DNA from: Cylindrospermum stagnale PCC 7417
GTDB taxonomy: Bacteria > Cyanobacteriota > Cyanobacteriia > Cyanobacteriales > Nostocaceae
Reading direction: 5' to 3'
Length of the DNA stretch: 64,000 nucleotides
Assembly (NCBI RefSeq): GCF_000317535.1
Contig: NC_020050.1
Location: 367,822-431,821, forward strand
Position 1 is the stretch's first letter, and each line of letters begins with the position of its first letter. Position numbers and translations under genes: made by a program. Of the stretch, positions 18,791 through 29,400 are shown one piece after another. Below the pieces are notes generated by a model. The model was not told the origin of the DNA. It did not search any database and was given only the letters and a program-made list of their open reading frames with translations.

Positions 18791-19951
18791 ATGACGTATA
18801 TGACGGACTTCAGTCGAGCTTCTGTTAATGGAGGAGAGAACCAAACAAGGTCATCCTCTAATTCTACCGTCTTTTTCGATACACAAAATCTTACTTTTGT
18901 CCAAGATAGTGATCCAATGGAGTTAGAGACTAACTCTGAACAAAACCAGGCTGATAGTCAAAACCTATCGAATATGGAAAATCAGCCCAATGAAGCTGAT
19001 AGCTTAAGTGGCGTAAAGCCCTGCGGGCATAGCTGCGCTAACCACGATAGCGTGCCGGAGGCATCAGCCATAGCCTTGGAACTAGATAGGTTGGAGGGCA
19101 GAATTGAAAAGGGTTTAAGAGCATTTTGGGAAATCGGACAGTCTTTGGGTCAAATTCGAGATAAACAGCTTTATCGGCAAACTTACAAAACCTTTGAGGA
19201 ATACTGCCTAAATCGTTGGGAAATGTCCCGACGTTCAGCTTATCGCTTGATAGAAGCTGCATCGGTTTATGAAAATGTGACCCATGGATCACAAATTCCA
19301 GAAAATGTGACCCATGGGTCACATTTTAAAATTCTTCCTGCCAATGAACGTCAAGTCAGACCTTTAGCAACGCTAACCCCAGAACAACAACGCCAAGCTT
19401 GGGCTAAAGCAGTTTCTACAGCCCCCGGTGGGAAAGTTACATCTGGTCACGTCGCCCAAGTAGCGAGAGAGTACCATCGTGAAAACTCAGCGAATAAATT
19501 TGGGAAAAAGCACTCTTTTGAGAAGCAACAGCAATCAACTGACAATTCTCAGCAGTCATTGACCCATAGCTGCTGGAATTGCCATCATTGCAGTCGGGAG
19601 TCGGTAGACGACGATCCCCAAAGCTTTTATTGCTATCAGCTAGGTAAATTAAGCTTTGTTGAAAAAGACGGCAACCAACGAGGAGCAGAATGTGAGTTCT
19701 GGACTAATCGCTTTGCAGAATCGTCTGAAGTCAGAAAAAATTTAGTACCGTTACGAGAAACTTTCAACCTGACTTTACAACTTCCAGCACACTTACAACC
19801 ATTGATACAGGATGCTGCTAAAGAGTCAGAGTTAGCTGTTATGGAATGGGTAGCAAAACTTGTGGAAGAAGCAATTTCCAAAAAAAATGGTACTCAAAAT
19901 ATAGATATTCACCAAAATTGCATAGACATCACAGTTTCAGAAGTTGCTTGA
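18791..19951 (+). CDS. plasmid DNA-binding protein (ParB/KorB-like helix-turn-helix) with inserted repeat
   Basis: 386 residues from ATG 18791; an upstream ATG at 18677 adds 38 residues that look non-coding. After a polar N-terminus comes a repeat-derived segment (residues 71-95, GVKPCGHSCAN...SVPEASAI). Then a helical domain (LEGRIEKGLRAFWEIGQSLG) and a helix-turn-helix (EEYCLNRWEMSRRSAYRLIE, about 136-155) follow. ENVTHGSQ and ENVTHGSH repeat at 161-178. A cysteine cluster (HSCWNCHHC, FYCYQLGKL, AECEFW) may bind metal. The domain type recurs on cyanobacterial plasmids, and the position in a replication module suggests partition or replication control (inference). Confidence 0.7.
   Translation: MTYMTDFSRASVNGGENQTRSSSNSTVFFDTQNLTFVQDSDPMELETNSEQNQADSQNLSNMENQPNEADSLSGVKPCGHSCANHDSVPEASAIALELDRLEGRIEKGLRAFWEIGQSLGQIRDKQLYRQTYKTFEEYCLNRWEMSRRSAYRLIEAASVYENVTHGSQIPENVTHGSHFKILPANERQVRPLATLTPEQQRQAWAKAVSTAPGGKVTSGHVAQVAREYHRENSANKFGKKHSFEKQQQSTDNSQQSLTHSCWNCHHCSRESVDDDPQSFYCYQLGKLSFVEKDGNQRGAECEFWTNRFAESSEVRKNLVPLRETFNLTLQLPAHLQPLIQDAAKESELAVMEWVAKLVEEAISKKNGTQNIDIHQNCIDITVSEVA
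19001..19073 (+). repeat. 73-bp interspersed repeat inserted in frame (ParB-like gene)
   Basis: Starts AGCTTAAGTGGCGTAAAGCC and ends CATCAGCCATAG. A copy of the same length with few differences lies in the rep gene at 27852-27924, read in the same frame. The part GATGCCTCCGGCACGCTA (reverse strand) also occurs intergenically near 49470. Confidence 0.85.
19276..19327. promoter_or_regulatory. paired palindromes inside the ParB-like gene
   Basis: GTGACCCATGGGTCAC, the core of a perfect 26-nt palindrome at 19302-19327, is preceded 30 bp upstream by a near-copy (GTGACCCATGGATCAC). Both are in frame and encode ENVTHG. They may be binding sites for the protein itself, parS-like or autoregulatory (inference). 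Confidence 0.45.
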
Positions 19952-20442
19952 TATTTAAGACTTCAAAGGCAAAAACTCAATCTGGAATGGGTAGCTTGGC
20001 GCTTATAGCAATTCCTTATAAGGTTGAAACAAATATGATACCCCCAATCCCCTTGAAAAAGAGGGCGAAGAGAAATTATATGTATCAAGTTTTAAGAGAA
20101 ATGGATTAATCCTGTTCTTTGAAACTGGATGGGTGAAACATTGAATCTTCGTTGGACGTATCATCGAAAAATCGTTAATTTTCCGAAAATAAGGGAAGAA
20201 GGTTAATTAGGATTAATACACAAAGGTTATCTGTTGATGCTGAGTGTCAAGTTGCAAATCTTAAAACTGTAGAGATGTATTAATACAAGCTTTCAAGGTG
20301 TAGGAATTTTTCTCACCCATACACACATTTTTTGTTTAAAACCGTAATTCTTCGTTTTCTAGCGTAAGTCTTATCAGTATTTGCAGCGAAATGCCACTTT
20401 GCATCAAGTCAATATTTGGTAATTTGGGGGAGGACAATTTTA

Positions 20443-22002
20443 GTGTCAGTAGGAGATAATAACAAAAGGAATCCAAACCCTGAATTATCAGGCTACCAAT
20501 TGGTGTTAGCTGGTTTACAAGTACCGCAGACACCAACAGCCGCTAAAAGACTGAGGAAACCTAAAAACCTTCCTTTTACAGAACCACTGCTATTTACAAG
20601 CAACTACTACGAGATGACGGCAACAAGTGCGCCAATTATTAGTGCTACCCAGGCATACCTCAAACACCCAGATTGGACTAAGTACAGTAACGGCACACTG
20701 TACTACCAAAAAACATTTGGGAAAGGTCGTCATATCGAATTTTGCGTACTTAATAAACACAATCATCAGCCACAGTACATTTTAGACCGTGCTGAACAGG
20801 AAATTATTAAACAATACGGTGTGATGGCAGCGAGGTTACACGCAGTCTTCGCCACATATACTGCTCAACAAGAAGAACCTTGGAAGCAGCCTTTTGTACT
20901 GCGCGGTTCGGAACTTATTAAAACACTTCAGATATATAAAAGTAAAAAGCTAAACAAAGCAGCAAAACTAAAAGCTATAGCAGATTTAGCTATGGTCGTT
21001 GGCACTTTGGGAGCAGTTATTCAGTGGTACGAAGGGGACTTAAATCTTTGTATTAAAGAGCGTTGCTTACTCTGGATGGTAAGTGTACAAGAATATAGTC
21101 AACCAAATTTATTTTGTGAAGCGGATGACATTTTAGAAGTTATTATTCGTGTACAGCCAGGTCTTTGGACTTATAACTTTCTCAATGCTGAAGGGGAGAA
21201 ATCAAAAACCGCACTCTACCAATGTGGGTTTATCCCCAAACAAGTTTTTGATTTAGATCCACATCAGGATAAACTTGCTTTCAGCCTAGCTTTATATATT
21301 ATTCAAAATAACCGCGCTCATAAAAATGGTAGTTATACAGTTTATAACTTGTTGATTAATATTTTGCCATCTTCGCAAATTGAGAAAGCAGTCAGTGATT
21401 ATCGGTACGGTTGGCGATTAAAAGAAGATTTAGAAGAAGCATTACTGCTGTTAAAAGATAAAGTTAATATGACGATTGAATTTGATGACCAAACCTACCC
21501 CATGTGGTTAAGACCTTTGTGGGCAATACCAGAAGAACTAGCTCATTTATCCCCTCAAGAAAGAAATCAAAAGTTACTGGGAAAGAAAAAGTTACCAGAT
21601 AATTATATTCAAAATATTTTATTGCCTGCTGAGTTAAGTTTTAAGTTATCATCTCCACAAATAAGTAATAAGAAATTAGTAAAAAATAAAAATACAAAAT
21701 CTAATAAAGCTGGTGTAAAAATAAAAAATCAGGTTGATGATGTAATAAATAATTCTGGCATAGCTGAAACTGCATTAGCAAGTAACGGTAAAGTAACAGT
21801 TACAAATATACCTGATACCAAGGAAATAACTGGTAGTTTGGTTAAACAAATGAGAACAGCTAAAGAAATCAGTCAAAGAGACTTTGCTAATGCTGTAGGT
21901 ATGAGTCAAAGCTGGGTAAGGGATATTGAGACTAAGGGCAAAGATGCACCTATTCCTGAAAAGTATACTGCTATAATTAAAGAGGTTTTAAATTTTAGAT
22001 AG
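20443..22002 (+). CDS. unrecognised plasmid protein with C-terminal XRE helix-turn-helix
   Basis: 519 residues from GTG 20443, chosen because GGGGGAGG lies about 10 bp upstream; the open frame runs back to TTG 20416. The long N-terminal region (LYYQKTFGKGRHIEFCVLNK, VLRGSELIKTLQIYKS, IADLAMVVGTLGAVIQWYEG) matches no family I can name. The C-terminus (about 455-519) is an XRE helix-turn-helix: LVKQMRTAKEISQRDFANAV, GMSQSWVRDIE. It lies between the ParB-like gene and the replication region, so a replication or partition role is possible. A basic, asparagine-rich linker separates the two halves. Confidence 0.6.
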   Translation: MSVGDNNKRNPNPELSGYQLVLAGLQVPQTPTAAKRLRKPKNLPFTEPLLFTSNYYEMTATSAPIISATQAYLKHPDWTKYSNGTLYYQKTFGKGRHIEFCVLNKHNHQPQYILDRAEQEIIKQYGVMAARLHAVFATYTAQQEEPWKQPFVLRGSELIKTLQIYKSKKLNKAAKLKAIADLAMVVGTLGAVIQWYEGDLNLCIKERCLLWMVSVQEYSQPNLFCEADDILEVIIRVQPGLWTYNFLNAEGEKSKTALYQCGFIPKQVFDLDPHQDKLAFSLALYIIQNNRAHKNGSYTVYNLLINILPSSQIEKAVSDYRYGWRLKEDLEEALLLLKDKVNMTIEFDDQTYPMWLRPLWAIPEELAHLSPQERNQKLLGKKKLPDNYIQNILLPAELSFKLSSPQISNKKLVKNKNTKSNKAGVKIKNQVDDVINNSGIAETALASNGKVTVTNIPDTKEITGSLVKQMRTAKEISQRDFANAVGMSQSWVRDIETKGKDAPIPEKYTAIIKEVLNFR

Positions 22003-22170
22003 GGTAAGTTTAGAATTAATTTAATTAGGGCTTGCTGAAAAAGTCGTGAAAAAACTTGAAAAGAATTGAGTAGGTATTCAGGTAGAAGTAAAGATAAGTG
22101 TTTGTTATCTAAAATTCACCAAATTATCACTAACATACTAAGCTATACCAAAAATTTTGGGGATACCTTT

Positions 22171-22584
22171 TTATCTATTTCCGCACATAACACCAAATAA
22201 CGCACCAGGGTGAATTACTTGTTTCCACTTTGGACTGGTGGAAATTACTGCCAAAGGCTGACCATTTTTAAGATAGATCAGAGGTGGATAATTTGCCCGT
22301 GAATTATAAGCACTATGGTCTGAATAACGACTGCCATAATCCCCGTACTGATTCAAGATACTTGTGCTTTCATAGCGACTGCCATAACTACCATAGGGAT
22401 TACAGATGGAATTATCATCATAACGATCACTAGAAACATTGCCTAAAAATTGACCAGTACTAGGATGAAGCAAGAAAGCATTACCATCTAAATCAGATAA
22501 GCTTTGAGCTTTACTCATTGTATTTGTAATACCCAAAAAGCCCGAAGCAAATGCTAAGACTAACGCTGTTTGTGTAAGTTTCAT
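22171..22584 (-). CDS. small secreted protein, hypothetical
   Basis: 137 residues from ATG 22584, which gives a standard signal peptide (MKLTQTALVLAFASGFLGIT, cleavage probably near SKAQS). The mature part is rich in Y, S and G, with a repeated GSYGSRYESTS / GDYGSRYSDHS motif, and ends PPLIYLKNGQPLAVISTSP then GVMCGNR. This resembles small exported cyanobacterial proteins of unknown function. The flanking genes give no functional clue. Confidence 0.65.
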   Translation of the reverse strand: MKLTQTALVLAFASGFLGITNTMSKAQSLSDLDGNAFLLHPSTGQFLGNVSSDRYDDNSICNPYGSYGSRYESTSILNQYGDYGSRYSDHSAYNSRANYPPLIYLKNGQPLAVISTSPKWKQVIHPGALFGVMCGNR

Positions 22585-22782
22585 ACTACTTATTCTTATA
22601 TAGAAAATCAATCTGAGTTGTAGTTTAAGAATAAAATCTATTGTTCAGATTTAATTCAATTGTAAAATCAGTATTGCTCTAATAAAATACGTATAAGTAC
22701 GTATTTTTGAGTAAAGACCATTGAATGTTGAGAGAATCAAGCTAATTTAAAAGACAGAAATATAGTATTTATAAGAGCGAAA

Positions 22783-25734
22783 TCAAAATGGTATTACTTC
22801 ACACTCAGTAAAACATCCTCGATCAACATGATAGACTTTTATCTCTTTTTCCGCATCGTCGCAAAACTGCACTTCAATTCCCACAGCCTGATAAATCCAA
22901 TTTGCGTTATTGAAATATTGTTGAACTGAAAAGCCTTCTGCTGGATAGGTGCGGCACCAAGCAGGCCAAACCTCTGGTTTCCAAATATAGCCTTCAGCTT
23001 TGAGCAAGTCTTTAATTTCAATAGTACCGTTGCTACCTTTGCCATCCTGATTACCAACTTTAACAGTAATATACCGTATAGTCTCCACACCTATAAAAGT
23101 TTGATAATCTGACCAATTTAATACAGAAATTTTCGTTCTGCTGTTTAATTCTTCAAGGAAAGGTGATGAATTTTTACTTTCTGTGATAATAAATAAAGTT
23201 TCAACTGCACGAGTTAAAGCAACATAAAATAAACGGCGTTCTTCATCCACTACACGCTCAATGCTATCACCAAACACACGGGTAAACATTAAATCAGGAT
23301 GTATCAATGGATAACAACGAGGAACAGCATCAAGTATTATAACTACATCCTTTTGAAGACCTTTATATTTATGTGCAGTTGATATAGTTACGAGTTCTCT
23401 TAATTCTTCAGGAAGGTATGAGCGCACTAATTCTAGAAATTTAGGAAGTGTGCTATTTTTTGTTCTATTCCGTAATCTTGTATAATTCACATACCAAGGT
23501 AAACTATTCTTGCGACTGAGTAATACTACTTTTTTACCATCTTTAATAGTCTTGTTAATTAGACGTAAGATAGCAGGTATTATATTGTCCCCAGGATAAT
23601 TTTCTTGCTCTGTGGGAGTTGGTTCAAAGCTAGACATATCAGCAATATTAACTATTCCTGAAATCTTTTTATCAGCGCGAGCAGGAGTACCCAACCCTTG
23701 CATTAACTTATTACCAATATCAACAATAGAAGTAGCTGAACGGTAATTTGTAGATATATTTAATTGCTGTGATGGCTGGAAGAATTGGTGAAAATTCTGA
23801 TAAAATCGGAGGTCAGAACCAGCAAAACCATTTATTGCTTGCCAGTCATCACCAACGCAGAAAAATAGTGCTTGAGGATTTTGCTTTCTTATTGCTGCTA
23901 TTAAATTATAGAAAAGCTCTGAAAAGTCTTGATATTCATCAATCATGATGTATCTGATACTCTTTAAATCACCAGTTCCTAATCTACGGCGAAATATAGT
24001 TTGTCCTGATGCAACTACTTCTACGGATTTTTGCATTAGTCCATCAAAATCTTCTTCACCTCTATCCTCAAGACATTTTAAATAGGATTTATAAAATCTA
24101 TATGCTAAATTCAAAAATTGTTCTTCAATCTTACTCACACATTCATGTTTATAAATAATTTCTGCTAACTTTTCTGAAGTTAAAGAAACTTTACGGCATC
24201 GTTGAATAAATCCTTTTACTACTGTCGTAAATCTATCTATTGATCCATCTTTTATCTTTGACCAAATTTTTTCTTCACTCAGTCGGTTGCATTGAATTCC
24301 TAAACTTTCTAACTTATCCTTGAGTAATTCACAAAAAACGTCTGCTCCTTGATCTTTAAGAGGTCTTGGTGATAATGCTATTAACTGCCAGCCAGGGCGA
24401 TTTGCTCAATATTCTCGCTTTTCATGAGACATATCATCATAATCTGGATCTCCTTCTAGTCCAAAATATTCAATAACTATTCCTTGCTTCTCTCCAGTGA
24501 ATATTGTAAAATCAGGACGGTAATTTATGCCATTCCACCAAAAATTACATTCATATTTGTATTTAATATTATGTTCAAATAAAAAGTTAGCAATTAGTTT
24601 TTCACCAAAAGATTTATAGTAGTTACCATCAATTCCTTCTCTTGGCAATGAGCGACGATAACGAAGCATTTCTTCTGGAGTTTTATCATAGCCACCTGAA
24701 ATTATGCGCTCCCAGTCTTCATGAAATGCTGCCATCATCAAATCGCGTATTTTTGCATAAAATATTGGGTGGTGTAAGTAATCATTAATTACAATCTGTA
24801 GAGCGCGGCTTTGGTTCTGCTCTCCATCTGGTTCATCAAAAAGAATATTTTCAGGATGAACTAAGGCATAAGCTAAGGCATGGAAAGTCATTACATGAGG
24901 AACAGAATTTTGTAATTGTAAAGTTAGACGTTCTCGCATTTCGTCTGCTGCTTTGCGATTGAAGGCTAAAAGCAACATTTCTCCTGGTGCAATACCACAA
25001 TGTTTCTGTAAAAATATCGCTCGATTGACTAAAGTTGAGGTTTTACCACTTCCTGCTCTAGCTATTACTTGTACATGATTTTCAATACTACCAATTGCTG
25101 CTGCTTGTTCGAGATCAGGAGAGGAGTTTAAATTCGTTTTTACCCAATTTTGTATGTAATTTGATTTTTCAGATCGGTACTCTTGCAATGATACGTATTC
25201 AGTAGAATAAAGTTGATAAAAATTACCAGCATTAAGAAAGTTGTTTTCAAATTTGTCCTTTATGTTTTGTAGTAAAGATAGTTTTTTAGCATTCCTTCTT
25301 TCAGTTTCTAGTCTTTCAGCCTCTCGTCTTTCATCTTCCCGTTTTTGAGCTTCTAATTTTTCAAGTTCTCGTCTCTGAGCTTCTATTCTTTGAGCCTCAA
25401 TTTTTTCAGCCTTTATCCTTTTGTTCTCTTGCTCAACTTCTAATAATACAAGTATTTCTTTTAAAGAAATTGGCGGGTTTATTGTATTAAAAATCTCCAC
25501 AAAAAAATCTTTATCGTATTCGACATTAAATTTATTTTTGTAATTGACTGTAATTAATACCTCTTGATGTCCTATATATGTGCTTAAAGTTTTTCCTTTA
25601 ATTCCATATGTAATTTCTGGAATAAAACGAATCACGTCTTTTCCAAGAATAAGTTTCCACAGGTTATCATTATCACCAATAATCTCTGCAAACTTTTTAA
25701 CAGTATCAATTTGTAAACTACTATCCATAAACAC
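22783..25734 (-). pseudogene. UvrD/helicase IV-like SF1 helicase with nuclease-like insert, one in-frame TGA
   Basis: One continuous minus-strand frame of about 983 codons is interrupted only by TGA at 24406-24408, in HEKREY*ANRPGWQLIAL where Trp (TGG) would fit. Order: N-terminal domain; coiled coil rich in E, R and K (about residues 100-150); Walker A ARAGSGKTS (about 230); a PD-(D/E)XK-like insert (YRPDFTIF, IVIEYFG); then helicase motifs IDEYQDFSE, VGDDWQAINGF, STAHKYKGLQ and EERRLFYVALTRA. An unrelated tail follows. Helicase IV-like enzymes are 3'-5' DNA helicases. Without read-through the protein ends before motif II and is inactive. Confidence 0.85.
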
Positions 25735-25868
25735 ACCTCTATCAAAATCAGCAATTGTGACTAAATTGCTACCAGCATTATTTTAGGTCTTTAAATCTTC
25801 AATTTTTACTATTGGTTCATAATTTGTGCCACTGATACGGGTAATTCAATTATTTGCATAAACGCTCT

Positions 25869-26233
25869 GCGATCGCCATATGCCCCACTTGCGATAAATA
25901 TCTCACTTATTGACAATACCAAATCTCACAACCATTACTGTTACGTTCAAAAATAATAACCACTCACCTTTATTGAGAATAAAAAGGGTAATTTTCCACT
26001 ACTCATTATCTTCCCCTCAAGGAATTATGACTAACACCACCGTAAGGAGCGATCGCTAAATCCCCCCACTCGTGATAAACATCTCACTTATTGACAATAC
26101 CAAAGCTCACAACTATTGATGTTACGTTCAAAAATAATAACTACTCACCCTTATTGAGAATAAAAAGGGGCAATTTTCGACTACTCACTAACTCCCCCCC
26201 TTGTGATAATTAACTCCCCCCCTTGTGATAATT
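25869..26233. other. candidate plasmid replication origin (iteron-like repeats)
   Basis: A block of about 140 bp is directly repeated at a 180-bp offset (from 25869 and from 26049). Each copy opens with GCGATCGC and contains a C-tract followed by ACTTGCGATAA or ACTCGTGATAA, then ATCTCACTTATTGACAATAC, GTTACGTTCAAAAATAATAA and TTATTGAGAATAAAAAGG. Next come two perfect 22-bp tandem units (AACTCCCCCCCTTGTGATAA..., 26190-26233). The element C-tract + TTGTGATAA is thus present about four times. The region is A+T-rich, non-coding and directly upstream of the Rep gene. Origin function is inferred from layout. Confidence 0.6.
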
Positions 26234-26330
26234 GATTTTTGGGAAACCCTTACCCAATAAAGCTTTCAAACCCTAACCACTCAAATCACCTAAAACTTGT
26301 ACACTATATAGATATGGCAGAAATTTTACT

Positions 26331-26403
26331 ACTCAAAACCGGGTTGTATGCTAGTCAGAACATCTATTCCAGCCCTGCGGGGACTACTCACCTGGTTTTG
26401 AGT
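26331..26403 (+). promoter_or_regulatory. leader inverted repeat before the rep start
   Basis: ACTCAAAACC (26331-26340) pairs exactly with GGTTTTGAGT (26394-26403), ending 8 bp before ATG 26412. A -10-like TATATA lies upstream, near 26306. A transcript folding here would mask the start region, so translational or antisense copy control is possible (inference). Confidence 0.45.
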
Positions 26404-26411
26404 GCGCTGCC

Positions 26412-29400
26412 ATGAAACGTCAATACACCACCAAACGCAATCCTTGTCCTGTCTGTGGCAACCATCACGGTTGCGCTATTCGCCCAGATAATCTAATTGA
26501 GTGCCTACGGAGTTTCAGCCAACATGATGCCCCGGCTGGTTATCGCTTTATCAAGCCCCTGCGTAACGATATGGGCGGTTTATTCGTCCTAGATGATAAA
26601 AGTGGTCAAATCCAGGGTGAGCATCTGTATTCACCTCAAAAACGGGCTGACAGTGGACAGACAAAAAGGTGGTTGAGTATTGAGGAACGCGATCGCCAAA
26701 ACCGATTACTTTTAGACTCAACAGTGAGTAGTTTGAGTACTCAACATTTCTCCCATCTCCAGTCCCAGAGAAATTTGAGTACTCAGGAGATTAACTGGCT
26801 CAAAGACTTAGGCTGGGTGAGAAGCTGGGAACCAGGAGCTTATCCCCCAGCGGGTGTAACGTCTGCTCTTGCTGGGGTGTCACCAGAAGGTAAACTGTTG
26901 GGGAGAGAAGGAATTGCGATCGCAGCCCTTGACCCCAATTTTCACATCACAGGCTTTCAAATTGCCACTTTGCGAACTCAACCCAAATACATCTGGCTGA
27001 GTGGTGCCAACCAGGGAGGAACTGGCCCAAAATTGCCCAATGGTGAATTACCCCTGTTTTGCTGGAAGCACCCAACCGCCAAAAAGGTAAAAGTGGTGAT
27101 TCTTTGCGAAGGGGCACTCAAATCTCTACTCACCGCGATGTTTTTGTGGCGTTCCGGGCAAACTGATATCGCAGTTATTGGCACAGCCGGTGCTGCTCGC
27201 TATGGTGAAAAAACCCTCAGAGAATACCTCAAGCGTCTGCGTCCCCAAGAAATTCGGCTGATGCCTGATGCTGGTGCAGTACTCAACCCCCACATTGCCA
27301 AAGCCAATGAAGATACTCTACAACAGTGCCGTAAATGCAGGTATCATCTGTCTGTGGGTAACTGGGGACAACTGGAAACCAAAGAGCAATTAGACATTGA
27401 CGAATTGTTGGCAGTAAGTCGTCAAAATGAAATTAAATTAATTAGCACCGCAGCTTACCTCAATTGCTGCCACATTCATCACCAAATTAGACAAGTACTC
27501 AAACAAGGTTACTTCCATTTAGCCGGAGATAAGCTGATTGAACTGCAACCTAGCACCGACTCCACAGAGAACCCAGATTTAATTCACCAGTATGCAAAAG
27601 GCATTGAGTACTGCCGCAAAGGTGGATATCAGGTGGTGGTCAATTGGCATAATGAAATTACCACACCAGAAAATTTCTTTGCTCAGTGTACAGAACCAAT
27701 CCAAAAATCCCTTGCTGCCGTAGACAGAGAATGGGGAATGCTCTACAAACTCAAACTCTGGTTTGGGCGCATGGTAGAGCGTTATCGACCCAAAAAAGGT
27801 TTTGGTCAGCAAAATTCTGTCTCATCCCGTGGATTAAATACTGATCATGAGAGCTTGCGGGGTGTAAAGCCCTGCGGGCATAGCTGTGCTAACCTCGGTA
27901 GCGTGCCGGAGGCATCAGCCATAGACAGCAGGGAAGCAGGAGAGCAGGGAGCAGGGAGCAGGGAGCAGGGAGCAGGGGAGCAGGGGAGCAGGGAGCAGGG
28001 GGAAAGAGAATTTTGTACAGATGCGGGAATTATCACTAATCACCCAGGCTTGACATCACAACCTGATGAAAAAAAGCTGCTTTCGGAAAAAAGGCAGAAT
28101 TCATGCTTACCCATTGCACCGTGCAAGGTGATTGAGTATAAACCTGGGAAGTTCCCCAAATGTGGCGATTTACAACATCCACCCAAAATCATTTTCAAGA
28201 AAGGTCAACGGTTGCAAGTGTACGCTGAAGCAATTGCAGCTGGTTGGAAACACATTTTAGATCAAAGTCCTACTGGCACGTTTAAAAGCCATGATACAGG
28301 CACAGCCAAACCAGAACCTTTGGGAGTAGGAAAGCTGTGGTACTTTACCAACCATGCCCGTAATGTAACTACAGAGACAATTGAGCGGAATTACGAATAT
28401 CTAGATGTACGCAATTCAGGTATGGTCTGGGATACTACCCCAAATGGCAAACCCTACTTAAGATGGCCTAAAAATGGAGAAACCCCAGATACACAGGGTA
28501 ATTGCCATCGCAGTCAAATTTTTAATGTTCTACGGAGCAAGAATTTAGACTCTATCGAAGGTGCAGAAAATCCCATCTGTGCTACCTGTCACTTGCTAGA
28601 AGCCTGTCGTGGTGTTACAGGGCCAGGCTTTGGACATCGGTATTTGCGACAAGAGACTTTTAAATGCGATCGCATCCGCGCTCATCCCGATAGCGCACCC
28701 AGCACGAATGATTTTGACTGGTCAACTAGCGGTGTCTTCTGGGATGAAGCCATGCAAACAGTGCAACCAGTTAATACTATCACAGCGAATTTACGTGATA
28801 TCGACCGAGTAATTGCCGAATTAATGACTAACTCTCCTGAGTTAAATATGCAGTTGCAGCCAATGTGGACAATTTTAAGGCAATGTATTACAGGAGAAAT
28901 TCAACAGCCTTACTACGGCTGGAATGATGCTGGTGTGAGAGAAATCTTAGGACAATCACCCAGTAATTTAGATGAAATTATCACAGAAGCGATGGAGGTT
29001 TTACAACCAGATTTATTACCACTATTTAACTCCACCAGCAAGTACGGAGTAGATTTAGGTGATTTACCAAAAAAGATGCGAAAACAGTTTGGTAATCCCA
29101 TCTCTGAATTGGTGGAGAAAATTCAAGTAGAGATAGTGGTTAACTGGTTTATACCTTTTTTACAAATTTGGGGTGGAAGAATTCCTGGTGCAATCCGCAT
29201 TGAACATGGACGGCTAAGTATTACAACTCGCAACTCTCGTCATGGTGCGATCGCTAAATCCGCAAAATGGAACGTTTACTTAGACGCTACCACCAAACCT
29301 GAGTACATAGCTTGGTGGTTTGATATTGACCCACAAGAAATTTTAACCGTAGAGCAAGAAATAACCAAAGCCAACAATTTACAAATCATCCAAATCACAG

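Noticed and set aside
24406..24408. TGA read as tryptophan (code reassignment)
   Set aside because: Other genes use TGA as a normal stop and cyanobacteria use the standard code; a mutation or error is simpler.
25869..26233. CRISPR array in the origin region
   Set aside because: Repeat units are long, adjacent and diverged, with no regular spacer structure.
27928..28004. CRISPR-like array
   Set aside because: Contiguous 7-8 bp units without unique spacers; a minisatellite inside a gene.
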